Source: a virus
Direction: 5' to 3' (one strand)
IMG/VR virus record: IMGVR_UViG_3300029982_000049
Location: 1 to 30,224 of that record
Length of the DNA stretch: 30,224 bases
Part shown: in pieces, positions 1 to 7,213 of the stretch
Position numbering within the stretch: position 1 is the stretch's first letter
How the letters are laid out: every line of letters begins with the position of its first letter
Made by a program: the position numbers and the translations under genes
Notes under the pieces: generated by a model
What the model was told of the DNA's origin: nothing
The model's input: only the letters and a program-made list of their open reading frames with translations
Database searches by the model: none

Positions 1-33
1 GAAAAAGCGTGGCGGAAGAAGTATAAAAAGTAG
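1..33 (+). CDS. 3' end of an upstream gene (partial)
   Basis: Frame 1 is open from the window edge and reads EKAWRKKYKK before a TAG stop. The tail is very basic. A Shine-Dalgarno for the next gene (AAAGGAGAG, 38-46) follows closely, so this looks like the end of a co-transcribed gene. The fragment is too short to name. Confidence 0.5.
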   Translation, partial: EKAWRKKYKK

Positions 34-51
34 CTCCAAAGGAGAGTTTAC

Positions 52-312
52 GTGTTTACATCCATGAATTGCCTGTCTAAGAAGCAGTTACGCCTGGCCG
101 TCCAGCAAGGCATGCCCATCATTGCTTACTCGCCCGTTATGACTATGCCGGCAGTAACTGGCCGAGTGCGCGTAGAAGGCCCTTGGCCCGGTACGCACGT
201 GCCTGTGGAAGAGATTCGCGGCAAGCATGGGCGTATGAAGCCGCGTGAGATCGTCAAGCCTTGGCACGCTGACGTTATAGTATGCGACATGGCAATTGTG
301 GAGGTGTGCTGA
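52..312 (+). CDS. Hypothetical protein, 86 aa
   Basis: I do not recognise this protein. A GTG start is chosen because AAAGGAGAG (38-46) lies at good spacing in front of it; an ATG at 64 is a less well placed alternative. The product is basic and soluble, with no membrane segment. Its TGA stop overlaps the next start codon by one base (TGATG), showing translational coupling in the early operon. Confidence 0.65.
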   Translation: MFTSMNCLSKKQLRLAVQQGMPIIAYSPVMTMPAVTGRVRVEGPWPGTHVPVEEIRGKHGRMKPREIVKPWHADVIVCDMAIVEVC

Positions 313-470
313 TGCCACAGATTATCGTGCAGCTTTTGGTGAGCACAAATGTGCCAGCACTAGTAGACTCTGACGACAAGATGTGGCTAGATACGGCGTA
401 TAAGTCTCTTGAGATGGCAAAGTCAGACTGGCCATTAGAAACGTATCGTGTGGTGGAGGTGAAGGAGTGA
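312..470 (+). CDS. Hypothetical protein, 52 aa
   Basis: I start this gene at the ATG at 312 and not at the in-frame ATG at 282. The 312 site has a good GGAGGTG at 300-306 and overlaps the preceding stop. The product is a small acidic protein of unknown role (MPQIIVQLLV at the N terminus). Its stop overlaps the GTG start of the DNA ligase, so it is part of the same polycistron. Confidence 0.65.
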   Translation: MPQIIVQLLVSTNVPALVDSDDKMWLDTAYKSLEMAKSDWPLETYRVVEVKE

Positions 471-1396
471 GTTTACTTTGGCTTCCTTTGTTGGCGGCTA
501 GCTTGCCCATGAAAGACGGAGACTTTGACTATTCCTTAGTACCGTTTCCAGTTTACGCAAGCCCCAAGATCGACGGGTTTCGTGCCATGGGGCAGAACAA
601 CACTTTGATGAGTCGTGGCGGCCTTGCGCTACGCAATGCGCAGTTGCAAGCTCGTGTACGGACAATTCACTTTGAAGGCCTAGATATTGAGTTGACTGAT
701 GGTCCAGCAAATGGTGTAGATGTGTTTAATCGCACTAGTCATATTGTGAATAACGCAAAGGCTGATGCAAGCAATATTTTTTTGAATGTATTTGACCGGG
801 CGGCATATCGTAGTGTAGACTTCCGACAGCGATACGAAGACCTGCTAGACGGCTATAGTAGCAAAAAGGCTATGAAAGCAGGTGTGCGCATTGTTGAGCA
901 GACACTTGTCGATAACATAGCGCAGCTGAAAGAGTACGAGACAGCTCGTTTAGCCGAGTGCTATGAAGGGACAATGCTACGTCGTGCAGACCAAGGGCCT
1001 TACCCACAGAAGACCGGTAAAGTGAATCGGTCTACGCTCAGAGAGTTTAACTTAATACGCATGAAGCGGTTTGAATACGAGTTTGCTACACTGACTGCTG
1101 TGCATCCATTAGAGCACAATATTAATGAAGAGCGTACTGCTACAGGCAAGCGTAGCACTAAGAAGTCAGGGCGTGTAGTAGATGCTGGCGGTTTGAAAGG
1201 CAGTGCTACACTGCGTGACGTAAAGACTGGTGTAGAGTTCAATACTACAATTGGTCGAGCTGCATTGCGTGCTTGGGCTGGTTGGGCCGATGAAAAGAAG
1301 TGGAAGGGCATTAAAGTCCGCTATAAGTATCAAGTCTGTGGCACAGTTGACAAACCACGAATTAATACTGCAGACTTGAAGGAGCTACTGCCATGA
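467..1396 (+). CDS. ATP-dependent DNA ligase (phage T7-like)
   Basis: The enzyme seals nicks in duplex DNA through a lysyl-AMP intermediate, for example between lagging-strand fragments. The adenylation motif I is SPKIDGFR, with the nucleophile at about Lys34 and Arg39 following. GLALRN (about 52-57) fits the next conserved Arg region, GLDIEL (71-76, Glu75) is motif III, EGTMLRR (169-175) is motif IV, and LIRMKRF (198-204) fits motif V. Residues from about 205 to 309 fit the C-terminal OB domain. The 309-residue length is typical of small phage ligases. The start is GTG, overlapping the previous stop, with GGAGG at 454-458. It lies upstream of the ssDNA-binding candidate and DNA polymerase in one replication cluster. 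Confidence 0.93.
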   Translation: MSLLWLPLLAASLPMKDGDFDYSLVPFPVYASPKIDGFRAMGQNNTLMSRGGLALRNAQLQARVRTIHFEGLDIELTDGPANGVDVFNRTSHIVNNAKADASNIFLNVFDRAAYRSVDFRQRYEDLLDGYSSKKAMKAGVRIVEQTLVDNIAQLKEYETARLAECYEGTMLRRADQGPYPQKTGKVNRSTLREFNLIRMKRFEYEFATLTAVHPLEHNINEERTATGKRSTKKSGRVVDAGGLKGSATLRDVKTGVEFNTTIGRAALRAWAGWADEKKWKGIKVRYKYQVCGTVDKPRINTADLKELLP

Positions 1397-1659
1397 GAAT
1401 GTGCAGGTTTATGGTCGAGGTTCTGGTTCCAGAAAGCGAAGATACTTTTGACGAATCAGCTACTTTGGAAAAGGCTATCGAGTTCGGAATTGAGCAACAG
1501 GCACTATATATTAATGCTGCGCACATTGATGCTTTAGTACTGAGTTGCAAAGTAGTTGATCTAGATATGCAAGAAGTGAAGCGATTAAAGAAACTTGATA
1601 TTGAGCACCGAAAGTATGGCTGTGATGATTCTAAGTGTGGCGTGAAAGGCTGTCTATGA
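1393..1659 (+). CDS. Hypothetical protein, 88 aa
   Basis: The ATG overlaps the ligase stop (ATGA), so translation is coupled. The protein is acidic in the first half and basic near the end (KRLKKLDIEHRKYG), with two cysteines in the last residues (CDDSKCGVKGCL has three in all). The clustered C-terminal cysteines could bind a metal, but that is only a suggestion. I recognise no family. Confidence 0.65.
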   Translation: MRMCRFMVEVLVPESEDTFDESATLEKAIEFGIEQQALYINAAHIDALVLSCKVVDLDMQEVKRLKKLDIEHRKYGCDDSKCGVKGCL

Positions 1660-1877
1660 AAGTTCTGCGTATCAGCATTGAAGTGGAAGTTCCTTATGGC
1701 GATGATCTGCCACTAATTCGCAGCCTGAACGAAACTGTAAAAGCTTGTCTCACTAGTAATCTTCCGACTTTTGTACCTAGGCAGCACCAGATATGGGAGA
1801 GCATTAGTCCTAACAATCACATTGGAGTTGTGACAGAATGGCCACCAAGAAGTGCTGCAAGTGTAGAAAAGTCTTAG
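1656..1877 (+). CDS. Hypothetical protein, 73 aa
   Basis: Start at the ATG at 1656, which overlaps the previous TGA (ATGA); an upstream in-frame codon at 1635 would run into the preceding gene. The N terminus, MKVLRISIEVEVPYGDD, resembles the start of the preceding gene (MRMCRFMVEVLVPESED), so the two may be distant duplicates. The 3' end overlaps the next small gene by 40 bases. Function unknown. Confidence 0.6.
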   Translation: MKVLRISIEVEVPYGDDLPLIRSLNETVKACLTSNLPTFVPRQHQIWESISPNNHIGVVTEWPPRSAASVEKS

Positions 1878-1987
1878 AAACTGCTGTAGTATGCCGCAGT
1901 TGTGGGCACCTTGTTTGTGGGTGTAAAGTCTGCAGAGATTGCGCCCACGAACGATGTGTGAGCGCTACTTGTACTAAGAAGAGGTGA
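1838..1987 (+). CDS. Cysteine-rich zinc-binding microprotein, 49 aa
   Basis: A 50-codon frame runs from ATG to TGA and holds 11 cysteines in 49 residues: C6, C7, C9, C19, C22, C27, C29, C32, C35, C40 and C45, plus His24 and His37. Pairs such as CxxC (19/22, 32/35) and CxC (27/29) point to one or two zinc knuckles. GGAG at 1823-1826 may serve as its ribosome site. It ends just before the next gene's AGAGGTG. A role in nucleic-acid or protein binding is inferred from composition only; no family is recognised. Confidence 0.6.
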   Translation: MATKKCCKCRKVLETAVVCRSCGHLVCGCKVCRDCAHERCVSATCTKKR

Positions 1988-1990
1988 ACT

Positions 1991-2251
1991 ATGATCATTC
2001 GATGGAAGATGGTCGGAGCTACAGAGTACGTAGCTGTGTGGCAAGCGAAGTCCTTGTCGGTTCGATATACTGTCGAAGCAAAATGGCGCGTGTATGTTGA
2101 TGAAGAGCGAGTCAAGGGCACATGGTTCACGCCACAGTCAGCTATGGAAGCTGTGGACGTTGCAGCTTGCAAGGTCATCAAGGTACTGGGCAGGTCAGTA
2201 CAGGCGACACAGCGCGCTTACGCAATGAGAAGGGTGGTATCCAATGCCTAA
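1991..2251 (+). CDS. Hypothetical protein, 86 aa
   Basis: The start is supported by AGAGGTG just upstream. The product is basic, rich in aromatic residues and beta-prone in the first half (VAVWQAKSLSVRYTVEAKW), with a likely helix near 50-70. It has no membrane segment and no recognised motif. The end overlaps the next start by 8 bases. Confidence 0.6.
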   Translation: MIIRWKMVGATEYVAVWQAKSLSVRYTVEAKWRVYVDEERVKGTWFTPQSAMEAVDVAACKVIKVLGRSVQATQRAYAMRRVVSNA

Positions 2252-2471
2252 GATCGCGGCAAGTATTCACATCACTATAGATGATGTAGGTACAATCGCA
2301 ACGTCGATTGATGGGTCTCAGATGCTGGTGGCGGGGCTTATACGCTGGCTAGATACTTATGATCGCATGCTAGTCACACGGCAGATCGACATGGAGCAAG
2401 TACAGAATACAGTGGCCACAGACGGATGCGTGACAGCTCACTACAGAGAGGCTGACAGTGCCTCCAACTAA
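2244..2471 (+). CDS. Hypothetical protein, 75 aa
   Basis: The ATG at 2244 overlaps the preceding gene's end; the frame is open to 2471 and overlaps the next GTG-started gene. The protein has a mixed beta/alpha look (IHITIDDVGTIATSIDG, then a helix containing RWLDTYDRM). I cannot assign a function. Confidence 0.55.
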   Translation: MPKIAASIHITIDDVGTIATSIDGSQMLVAGLIRWLDTYDRMLVTRQIDMEQVQNTVATDGCVTAHYREADSASN

Positions 2472-2967
2472 ATCTGGGCCTAGTGTTGATATGCTTGCAG
2501 AGTATCAGGCTGCTGCTAAGGCTCTAGCGCCTGCAGTTAAACGGCTAGAAAAGGCTTTGAAGAACTTGGATCCTTCAAAGATTCCAATTGGTGCCGTGTC
2601 AGATACTTTGTACGCATTACGCGCAGCGGCAAAGCTGCCTAAGTTGCTTAATGATCCATTTGAGGATATCTTTGTGCCTGCGATTAAAGCTCTTGAAGAC
2701 TACTTTATTGAGACACTTAAAGTGGGCGAGTCAAGTGGTGTGCAGGGGCATCTGAGTCGTGTGCAGGTTACAGACAGTACTGTGCCTGTTGTGTCCGACT
2801 GGCCAAAGTTCTATGCATATATCAAAAAGAACAGCGCATTTGAGCTGCTCAATCGTGCAGTCAACAAGGCGGCCGTAAGTGAACGCTGGGAGCAAAAGAA
2901 ACAGATTCCTGGCGTTAGTGCATTTAAAGCAAAAAAAGTCAGCTGCACAAAGTTAGGAGGTAAGTGA
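2458..2967 (+). CDS. Hypothetical protein, 169 aa
   Basis: A GTG start within the previous gene's end is preceded by a purine-rich AGAGAGG. The sequence is mostly helical, lysine- and alanine-rich (residues about 10-80), with a basic C terminus (FKAKKVSCTKLGGK). No catalytic motif is visible. The gene lies between small unknowns and the membrane protein upstream of the ssDNA-binding candidate. Its stop overlaps the next GTG start. Confidence 0.65.
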   Translation: MPPTKSGPSVDMLAEYQAAAKALAPAVKRLEKALKNLDPSKIPIGAVSDTLYALRAAAKLPKLLNDPFEDIFVPAIKALEDYFIETLKVGESSGVQGHLSRVQVTDSTVPVVSDWPKFYAYIKKNSAFELLNRAVNKAAVSERWEQKKQIPGVSAFKAKKVSCTKLGGK

Positions 2968-3488
2968 TAGGCTACTATGTGGCAGGTTGTCTCGGCGTGA
3001 TAGTAGGCCTTTTGTTTGTCATTTCTATGCTTGCAGTCGACAAGTCTAAGCTGCTAGGAGAGCTAGAGGAGGAGCGTAAGTGCTACCAGGCCGCACGTTG
3101 GTTGGCACAGTATAACTACGCCTATATGGCAGCTGTGCGTAATGTAGCTGCACGTGATCTCCATTTAACTTACAATGCATTAACCTGTATGGTAGATGAC
3201 GATCTGCGAAGACATGCTTACTATGGGATGGCCGGACAGGTAATACCATTGATGTATGTACCCAAGGAACTACGAGGCGCAGCTGCTGCGTTCAATAGGC
3301 GTGTGTTTGCCAATTGGCCTGCTCGGTATACAGAGAAAGTAGACCGTGGTGAGACTGTTGAGCAGGCACGTATCCGTCAGCTGCAGGATGCAGTAGTACT
3401 ATTGCGAAAGGCAGACTTACCACGCCGTGTGCGCGATGAGCTCGAAAAAGTTTTAGGGCCTCTGAAAAACGATACACCGCACATTTGA
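2964..3488 (+). CDS. Membrane-anchored hypothetical protein, 174 aa
   Basis: The GTG start overlaps the previous TGA and has AGGAGG at 2956-2960 directly upstream. Residues about 3-25 (YYVAGCLGVIVGLLFVISML) form one membrane segment. It is followed by a charged helix (DKSKLLGELEEERKCYQ) and a basic, helical cytoplasmic-looking domain with many Arg. The positive residues after the segment suggest N-out, C-in topology. No family recognised. It is the last gene before a 52-base gap and the ssDNA-binding candidate. Confidence 0.65.
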   Translation: MIGYYVAGCLGVIVGLLFVISMLAVDKSKLLGELEEERKCYQAARWLAQYNYAYMAAVRNVAARDLHLTYNALTCMVDDDLRRHAYYGMAGQVIPLMYVPKELRGAAAAFNRRVFANWPARYTEKVDRGETVEQARIRQLQDAVVLLRKADLPRRVRDELEKVLGPLKNDTPHI

Positions 3489-3540
3489 TAAAGTGCGACA
3501 ATACTGACTAGTAGAACAAACCGCTAAGGAGAAACAGCAA

Positions 3541-4365
3541 ATGGCAGTAGCTAAGAAAACAGCAAGCAAGACGACTACCACCACCATCGTGCCATGGAGC
3601 GAGCGATTCGCAAAGCATGCACAAGCAGCAAAGGAGCAGGAAAAGGGCGTAGGTGGATTCGGTCAGCGCGTAAAGTTTGGACCAGGTGTCATGACAGTGG
3701 CAGGCGGGTCTTTGCCCGGTGGAAAGCTCGAGTGTGTGGTAATTGGATCATGCGCAGCTAATGCTCTGTACGAGGGTGCGTATGACCCAGATGCACCTGA
3801 GACACCTGTGTGCTATGCGTTCAATGTGCTAACGGAGGATATGGCTCCGCACGAAGATGCTCCACAGAAGCAAGCCGGCAATTGTGCAGAGTGTGAGCAG
3901 AACCAGTTTGGTAGCGCAGCTACTGGCAAAGGCAAAGCCTGTGCTAACACGCGCCTTTTGGGTCTGCTCACATCAAAAGACTGTGAGGATGCAGCAGCTA
4001 TTAGTACAGTAGAGCTTGCTGTTGCGCGTATCAGTCCTACCAACCTGAAGGCTTGGGCTGGATATGTGCGCGCAGTTGCTGATGAGCATGGTCGTCCACC
4101 GTGGGGCGTAGTGACAGAGATCAGCTCACACCCCGATCCTAAGACACAGATTCGTCTCGAGTTCAGGATGGTAGAACTGATTGACGACGGCGATACTCTT
4201 GAGGCACTTGAGAAGCGGGCAGGCGATAAGGTGCAGGAAGTTCTGCAGCAGCCGTACACAGCGCTGCCTGAGCGGCCTGCTAAGCCTGCAAAGGCTGTTA
4301 AGCCCGCAATCAAGGGTGTGAAGACGACAGTCGCAAAGTCGTCGAAGTTTGCAGTGAAGCGGTAG
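3541..4365 (+). CDS. Putative ssDNA-binding protein of phage replication
   Basis: The protein has 274 residues. A basic Thr/Lys N-terminal tail is followed by a globular domain with a conserved-looking cysteine block, GNCAECEQNQFGSA then GKGKACANTRLLGLL (about residues 117-145), and a basic Ala/Lys/Pro tail (about 235-274). This layout matches a phage family often found beside DNA polymerase and annotated as a ssDNA-binding or unknown replication protein. I place it there from memory of the motif and from its position directly before the polymerase. CTAAGGAG (3523-3530) sets the start. It appears to have its own terminator (4373-4414), so it may be made in larger amounts than its neighbours. 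Confidence 0.55.
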   Translation: MAVAKKTASKTTTTTIVPWSERFAKHAQAAKEQEKGVGGFGQRVKFGPGVMTVAGGSLPGGKLECVVIGSCAANALYEGAYDPDAPETPVCYAFNVLTEDMAPHEDAPQKQAGNCAECEQNQFGSAATGKGKACANTRLLGLLTSKDCEDAAAISTVELAVARISPTNLKAWAGYVRAVADEHGRPPWGVVTEISSHPDPKTQIRLEFRMVELIDDGDTLEALEKRAGDKVQEVLQQPYTALPERPAKPAKAVKPAIKGVKTTVAKSSKFAVKR

Positions 4366-4372
4366 TAGTTAC

Positions 4373-4414
4373 AGGGCGTGCTTTGAAATAGGCACGCCCT
4401 AAGTTTATTTTAAG
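4373..4414 (+). terminator. Rho-independent terminator or attenuator after the ssDNA-binding candidate
   Basis: AGGGCGTGC (4373-4381) pairs perfectly with GCACGCCCT (4392-4400) across a 10-base loop. A T-rich stretch (TTTATTTT) follows. It sits in the 59-base gap before the DNA polymerase, so it could reduce read-through and keep polymerase levels below those of the upstream gene. Confidence 0.75.
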
Positions 4415-4424
4415 AGGGCAATGC

Positions 4425-6338
4425 ATGGCGACGAAAGTACCTCCAGTTATTGTTGCAGATTTTGAAACACATGGGATAGAGGCACGGCCTAAGTATCCGC
4501 CAAAACCGGTTAGCCTAGCACTAAAGTGGCCAGATCAGCGCGAGTACAGGCTAATGGCTTGGGGCCATGGAGATGGCTCGAAGGCTGCTGGCAATAACTG
4601 CACAGAGAAGGAGGCACGGGGAGAGTATAAGAAAGCACGCGATAGCCGATATCGTATGCTCTTCCAAAATGGTTCATTTGACCAGGATGTCGCCGAGACT
4701 CACTGGGAAATTCCGCTATTGCCCTGGGAGCGCTACGATGAGACTATGTATTTGGCGTTCCTCAACAATCCACACTCGCCTACTTTAGCTTTAAAGCCTT
4801 TGTGTGAATTGCTGTTAGGTATACCACCTGAAGAACAAGATTCTATGTACGCGTGGATTATTGAAAATGTATCAGAGGCAAAGAAAAAGCCGAGCACAGC
4901 TGGTGCATACATTAGTCAATGTCCTTACCAGATTGTTAAGCCTTATCATAAAGGCGATCTGACGCGCACTCTGGCATTGTTCAATTATCTTTATCCACGT
5001 GTAATCGATGCAGGTATGTCTGAGGCATATGATGTAGAGCGCCAACTGATGCCTGTGCTGCTAGAGAATGCGCGCATAGGTATGCGAGTGGATGTTGAAG
5101 GCCTTGGGCGTGATCTGCCAGTTATGAAGGCTGGTATTGAGAAGGCCGATGTTTGGCTGCGCAAGCGGCTAGGCGATATAAACTTCAATAGCGACCGTCA
5201 ACTAGCTGATGCTCTGCTAAGTAAAGGCGTAGTTAGCGAATTATCAAGGACGCCTAAAGGCCAGTTATCTGTCAGTAAGAAGTCACTTACTGTTGATAAG
5301 TTCATTGACAAACGTGTGTGGCAAGTAATGTCTTACCGCAGTAAAATGAGTACTTGCGTTAGTATGTTTGCCGAAGCTTGGCTAGAGCTGGCCGACAGTA
5401 ATAACTATCTGCATCCACAATGGATGCAGGTTCGTAGTCCCAAAGGTGGAGCTGATGATACTAACGGAGCACGCTCAGGCAGGATTATTTGCACAAGACC
5501 TAATTTCTTAAATGTTAGTAAGTCGTTCTCAAAGGATATATCAGCAGGCTATTCGCACCCAAGTTTTTTGAAGGCAATGGAACTGCCTAAGATGCGCACT
5601 TACTGTTTGCCAGATAAAGGTCAGACTTGGATTAAGCGTGACTTTTCTAGCCAGGAGATTAGACTAGTAGCACACGCTGAGGATGGGCCTATGATGCAGG
5701 CCTTTCTGGATAATCCAAAGCATGATATCCATGAGATAGCACGAGTGGAAATTGAGCGAGCACTCATAAATGCAGGATTGCGAGATAGCTTTGATCGCGA
5801 CACTGCAAAGACTGTAGTATTTGGCAGGATTTACGGCATGGGCGTTAGTGGCCTGATGATAGCGCTAAGGCTAGCTGATAATGAGCGGGCAGTTGCTAAA
5901 ATTATTCAACGTGCAATTAATGATGCACTGCCAACACTGAAAGCACTTGATGATGCTATGAAGGCTCTCTTTAAAGCGGGTCAGCCTATTAGAACAATCG
6001 GGGGCCGCATATACTACTGTGAACCGCCTACATATAATGCAAAGTTTGGGCGCGATATGCACTATGAGTTTCGCGCTCTAAATTACTATGCACAGTCAAG
6101 TGGAGCTGACGTTATGAAGCGTACACTTGTAAAGTACAATGCACATCCTAAGCGGCGTGGCAGACTTACAACATCTGTGTATGATGAGGTCGACGCATCT
6201 TGCCCTGCAAAAGCGCAGAAAGAGGAGATGGCAGTACTGAACGACTGTATGCTGAATAGTGTTCAATGCGATGTGCCATTACTGTCAGAGGGAGCTACTG
6301 GGCCTAACTGGGGCGCACTAGTTAAGTGGGTAGATTGA
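4425..6338 (+). CDS. Family A DNA polymerase with 3'-5' exonuclease domain
   Basis: This is the replicative polymerase of the phage, 637 residues, in the size class of T7-like enzymes. Exonuclease motifs: VADFETHG (Asp12, Glu14), FQNGSFD (Asn82, Asp86), and Y174 to D178 in YHKGD. Polymerase motifs: A is DFSSQEIR beginning at Asp406; B is RDTAKTVVFGRIYG with Arg458, Lys462, Phe466 and Tyr470; C is SVYDEVD with Asp587 and Glu588. Two points are unusual or informative. Motif C has Tyr586 where His is usual (HDE). Motif B has Phe at the position that is Tyr in T7. The ATG at 4425 is preceded by AGAGGG; an out-of-frame ATG lies at 4421. The stop overlaps the homing endonuclease start (TGATG). Confidence 0.95.
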   Translation: MATKVPPVIVADFETHGIEARPKYPPKPVSLALKWPDQREYRLMAWGHGDGSKAAGNNCTEKEARGEYKKARDSRYRMLFQNGSFDQDVAETHWEIPLLPWERYDETMYLAFLNNPHSPTLALKPLCELLLGIPPEEQDSMYAWIIENVSEAKKKPSTAGAYISQCPYQIVKPYHKGDLTRTLALFNYLYPRVIDAGMSEAYDVERQLMPVLLENARIGMRVDVEGLGRDLPVMKAGIEKADVWLRKRLGDINFNSDRQLADALLSKGVVSELSRTPKGQLSVSKKSLTVDKFIDKRVWQVMSYRSKMSTCVSMFAEAWLELADSNNYLHPQWMQVRSPKGGADDTNGARSGRIICTRPNFLNVSKSFSKDISAGYSHPSFLKAMELPKMRTYCLPDKGQTWIKRDFSSQEIRLVAHAEDGPMMQAFLDNPKHDIHEIARVEIERALINAGLRDSFDRDTAKTVVFGRIYGMGVSGLMIALRLADNERAVAKIIQRAINDALPTLKALDDAMKALFKAGQPIRTIGGRIYYCEPPTYNAKFGRDMHYEFRALNYYAQSSGADVMKRTLVKYNAHPKRRGRLTTSVYDEVDASCPAKAQKEEMAVLNDCMLNSVQCDVPLLSEGATGPNWGALVKWVD

Positions 6339-6832
6339 TGAAACCTTTGTACGTATACTGGTTACGCGCACCAATGCTTGATAATCAAATAGTGTATGTG
6401 GGATGTGGGGATAACCCAGAAGCGCGCAGAAAGGCTGCTCAGCGGCGTTACCATATGCAACTAACTATGGTGCACTCTGAAGCTTACACTGACTACACCG
6501 AGGCAGGAGCGCATGAGACTTTAGAGATTGGTAAGCATTGGTCAACTGTATTTAACATAGTGCGTAAATCAGCTATCTCGGTAAAGTTTGCTGAACGCAG
6601 TGTAAAGATTAGGGTATCACTTACTGGTATTGTGAGAAGCTCTGAAACTCGGGCGAAGATAAGTGCTTTTAGAACAGGTCAGTCTAATGGGCCACATTCT
6701 ATGGAAGCCCGTAAAAAGATTGGCGATGGAAATCGAGGCAAAGTAGTTACAGAAGCAACTCGTGAACTAATACGCCGGGCAACTACTGGTAAAAAAACAA
6801 TCGGCAGAGACTATTGCGAAACGCACGGCTAA
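6338..6832 (+). CDS. GIY-YIG homing endonuclease with NUMOD3 repeats, frameshifted
   Basis: The start at 6338 overlaps the polymerase stop. The N-terminal domain has YVYW (5-8) and YVG (20-22) for GIY-YIG, Arg30/Arg31 after it as catalytic Arg candidates, and Glu60 or Glu63 in AHETLEIGKHW as the metal-binding acid. From about residue 98 NUMOD3-like DNA-binding repeats follow (SSETRAKISAFRTGQ, SMEARKKIGDGNRGK, TEATRELIRRATTGKK). The frame leaves the family pattern at an A7 run (6791-6797) and stops after 164 residues. Skipping one base there restores about 228 residues. Such free-standing enzymes spread by cutting homologous phage DNA near their own gene, and a place beside a polymerase gene is common. 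Confidence 0.8.
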   Translation: MKPLYVYWLRAPMLDNQIVYVGCGDNPEARRKAAQRRYHMQLTMVHSEAYTDYTEAGAHETLEIGKHWSTVFNIVRKSAISVKFAERSVKIRVSLTGIVRSSETRAKISAFRTGQSNGPHSMEARKKIGDGNRGKVVTEATRELIRRATTGKKTIGRDYCETHG

Positions 6833-7025
6833 GACAACTGACCAGAGAAGAACTGAGGAACAGCGTAAGTGGCTTTCCAAGGCTATGACAGGCAAATCGT
6901 GGTCGCCAGCTATGATTGCGGCAAAGGCTAGGCAGTATGAACGACACAAGCTTAATCAGTCCGGCTACGGCCATCCGTGGCGCGTAAAGAATCTTAGTAA
7001 GGAGATACAGGAGGCAATTGGATGA
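6792..7025 (+). pseudogene. Out-of-frame C-terminal part of the GIY-YIG/NUMOD3 endonuclease
   Basis: In the frame one base ahead of the preceding ORF, 77 codons from 6792 are open and continue the NUMOD3 pattern: KKQSAETIAKRTAKTT, then RRTEEQRKWLSKAMTGKSW. The TGA at 7023-7025 overlaps the next ATG (ATGA), as is normal for real gene ends here. No good start with a ribosome site lies inside. It is therefore best read as the detached tail of the 6338 gene, reached only by +1 frameshifting or slippage, or lost through an extra A (mutation or sequencing error). Confidence 0.8.
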
Positions 7026-7213
7026 CCGACAAGCCACCAAGATACCGCTTTGGTAATGTTGATGGAGCTATGAAGAATGGCACTGCTGTATCAATTGGCT
7101 TCGACAGTGCAGACCAAGTAACTATTGAGTTTAACTATACCGACCAGCAAGACGGCCAGCTTTACCACGTCTATGCTAGAGGACACCGTACCAAGATCAA
7201 TAAGGAGACATAG
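7022..7213 (+). CDS. Hypothetical protein, 63 aa
   Basis: The start overlaps the preceding TGA and follows a purine-rich GGAGATACAGGAGG. The small protein is beta-prone (AVSIGFDSADQVTIEFNY) and contains HVYARGHRTKI near the end. I recognise no family. It sits directly before the Cas4-like nuclease and is probably co-expressed with it. Confidence 0.6.
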   Translation: MTDKPPRYRFGNVDGAMKNGTAVSIGFDSADQVTIEFNYTDQQDGQLYHVYARGHRTKINKET

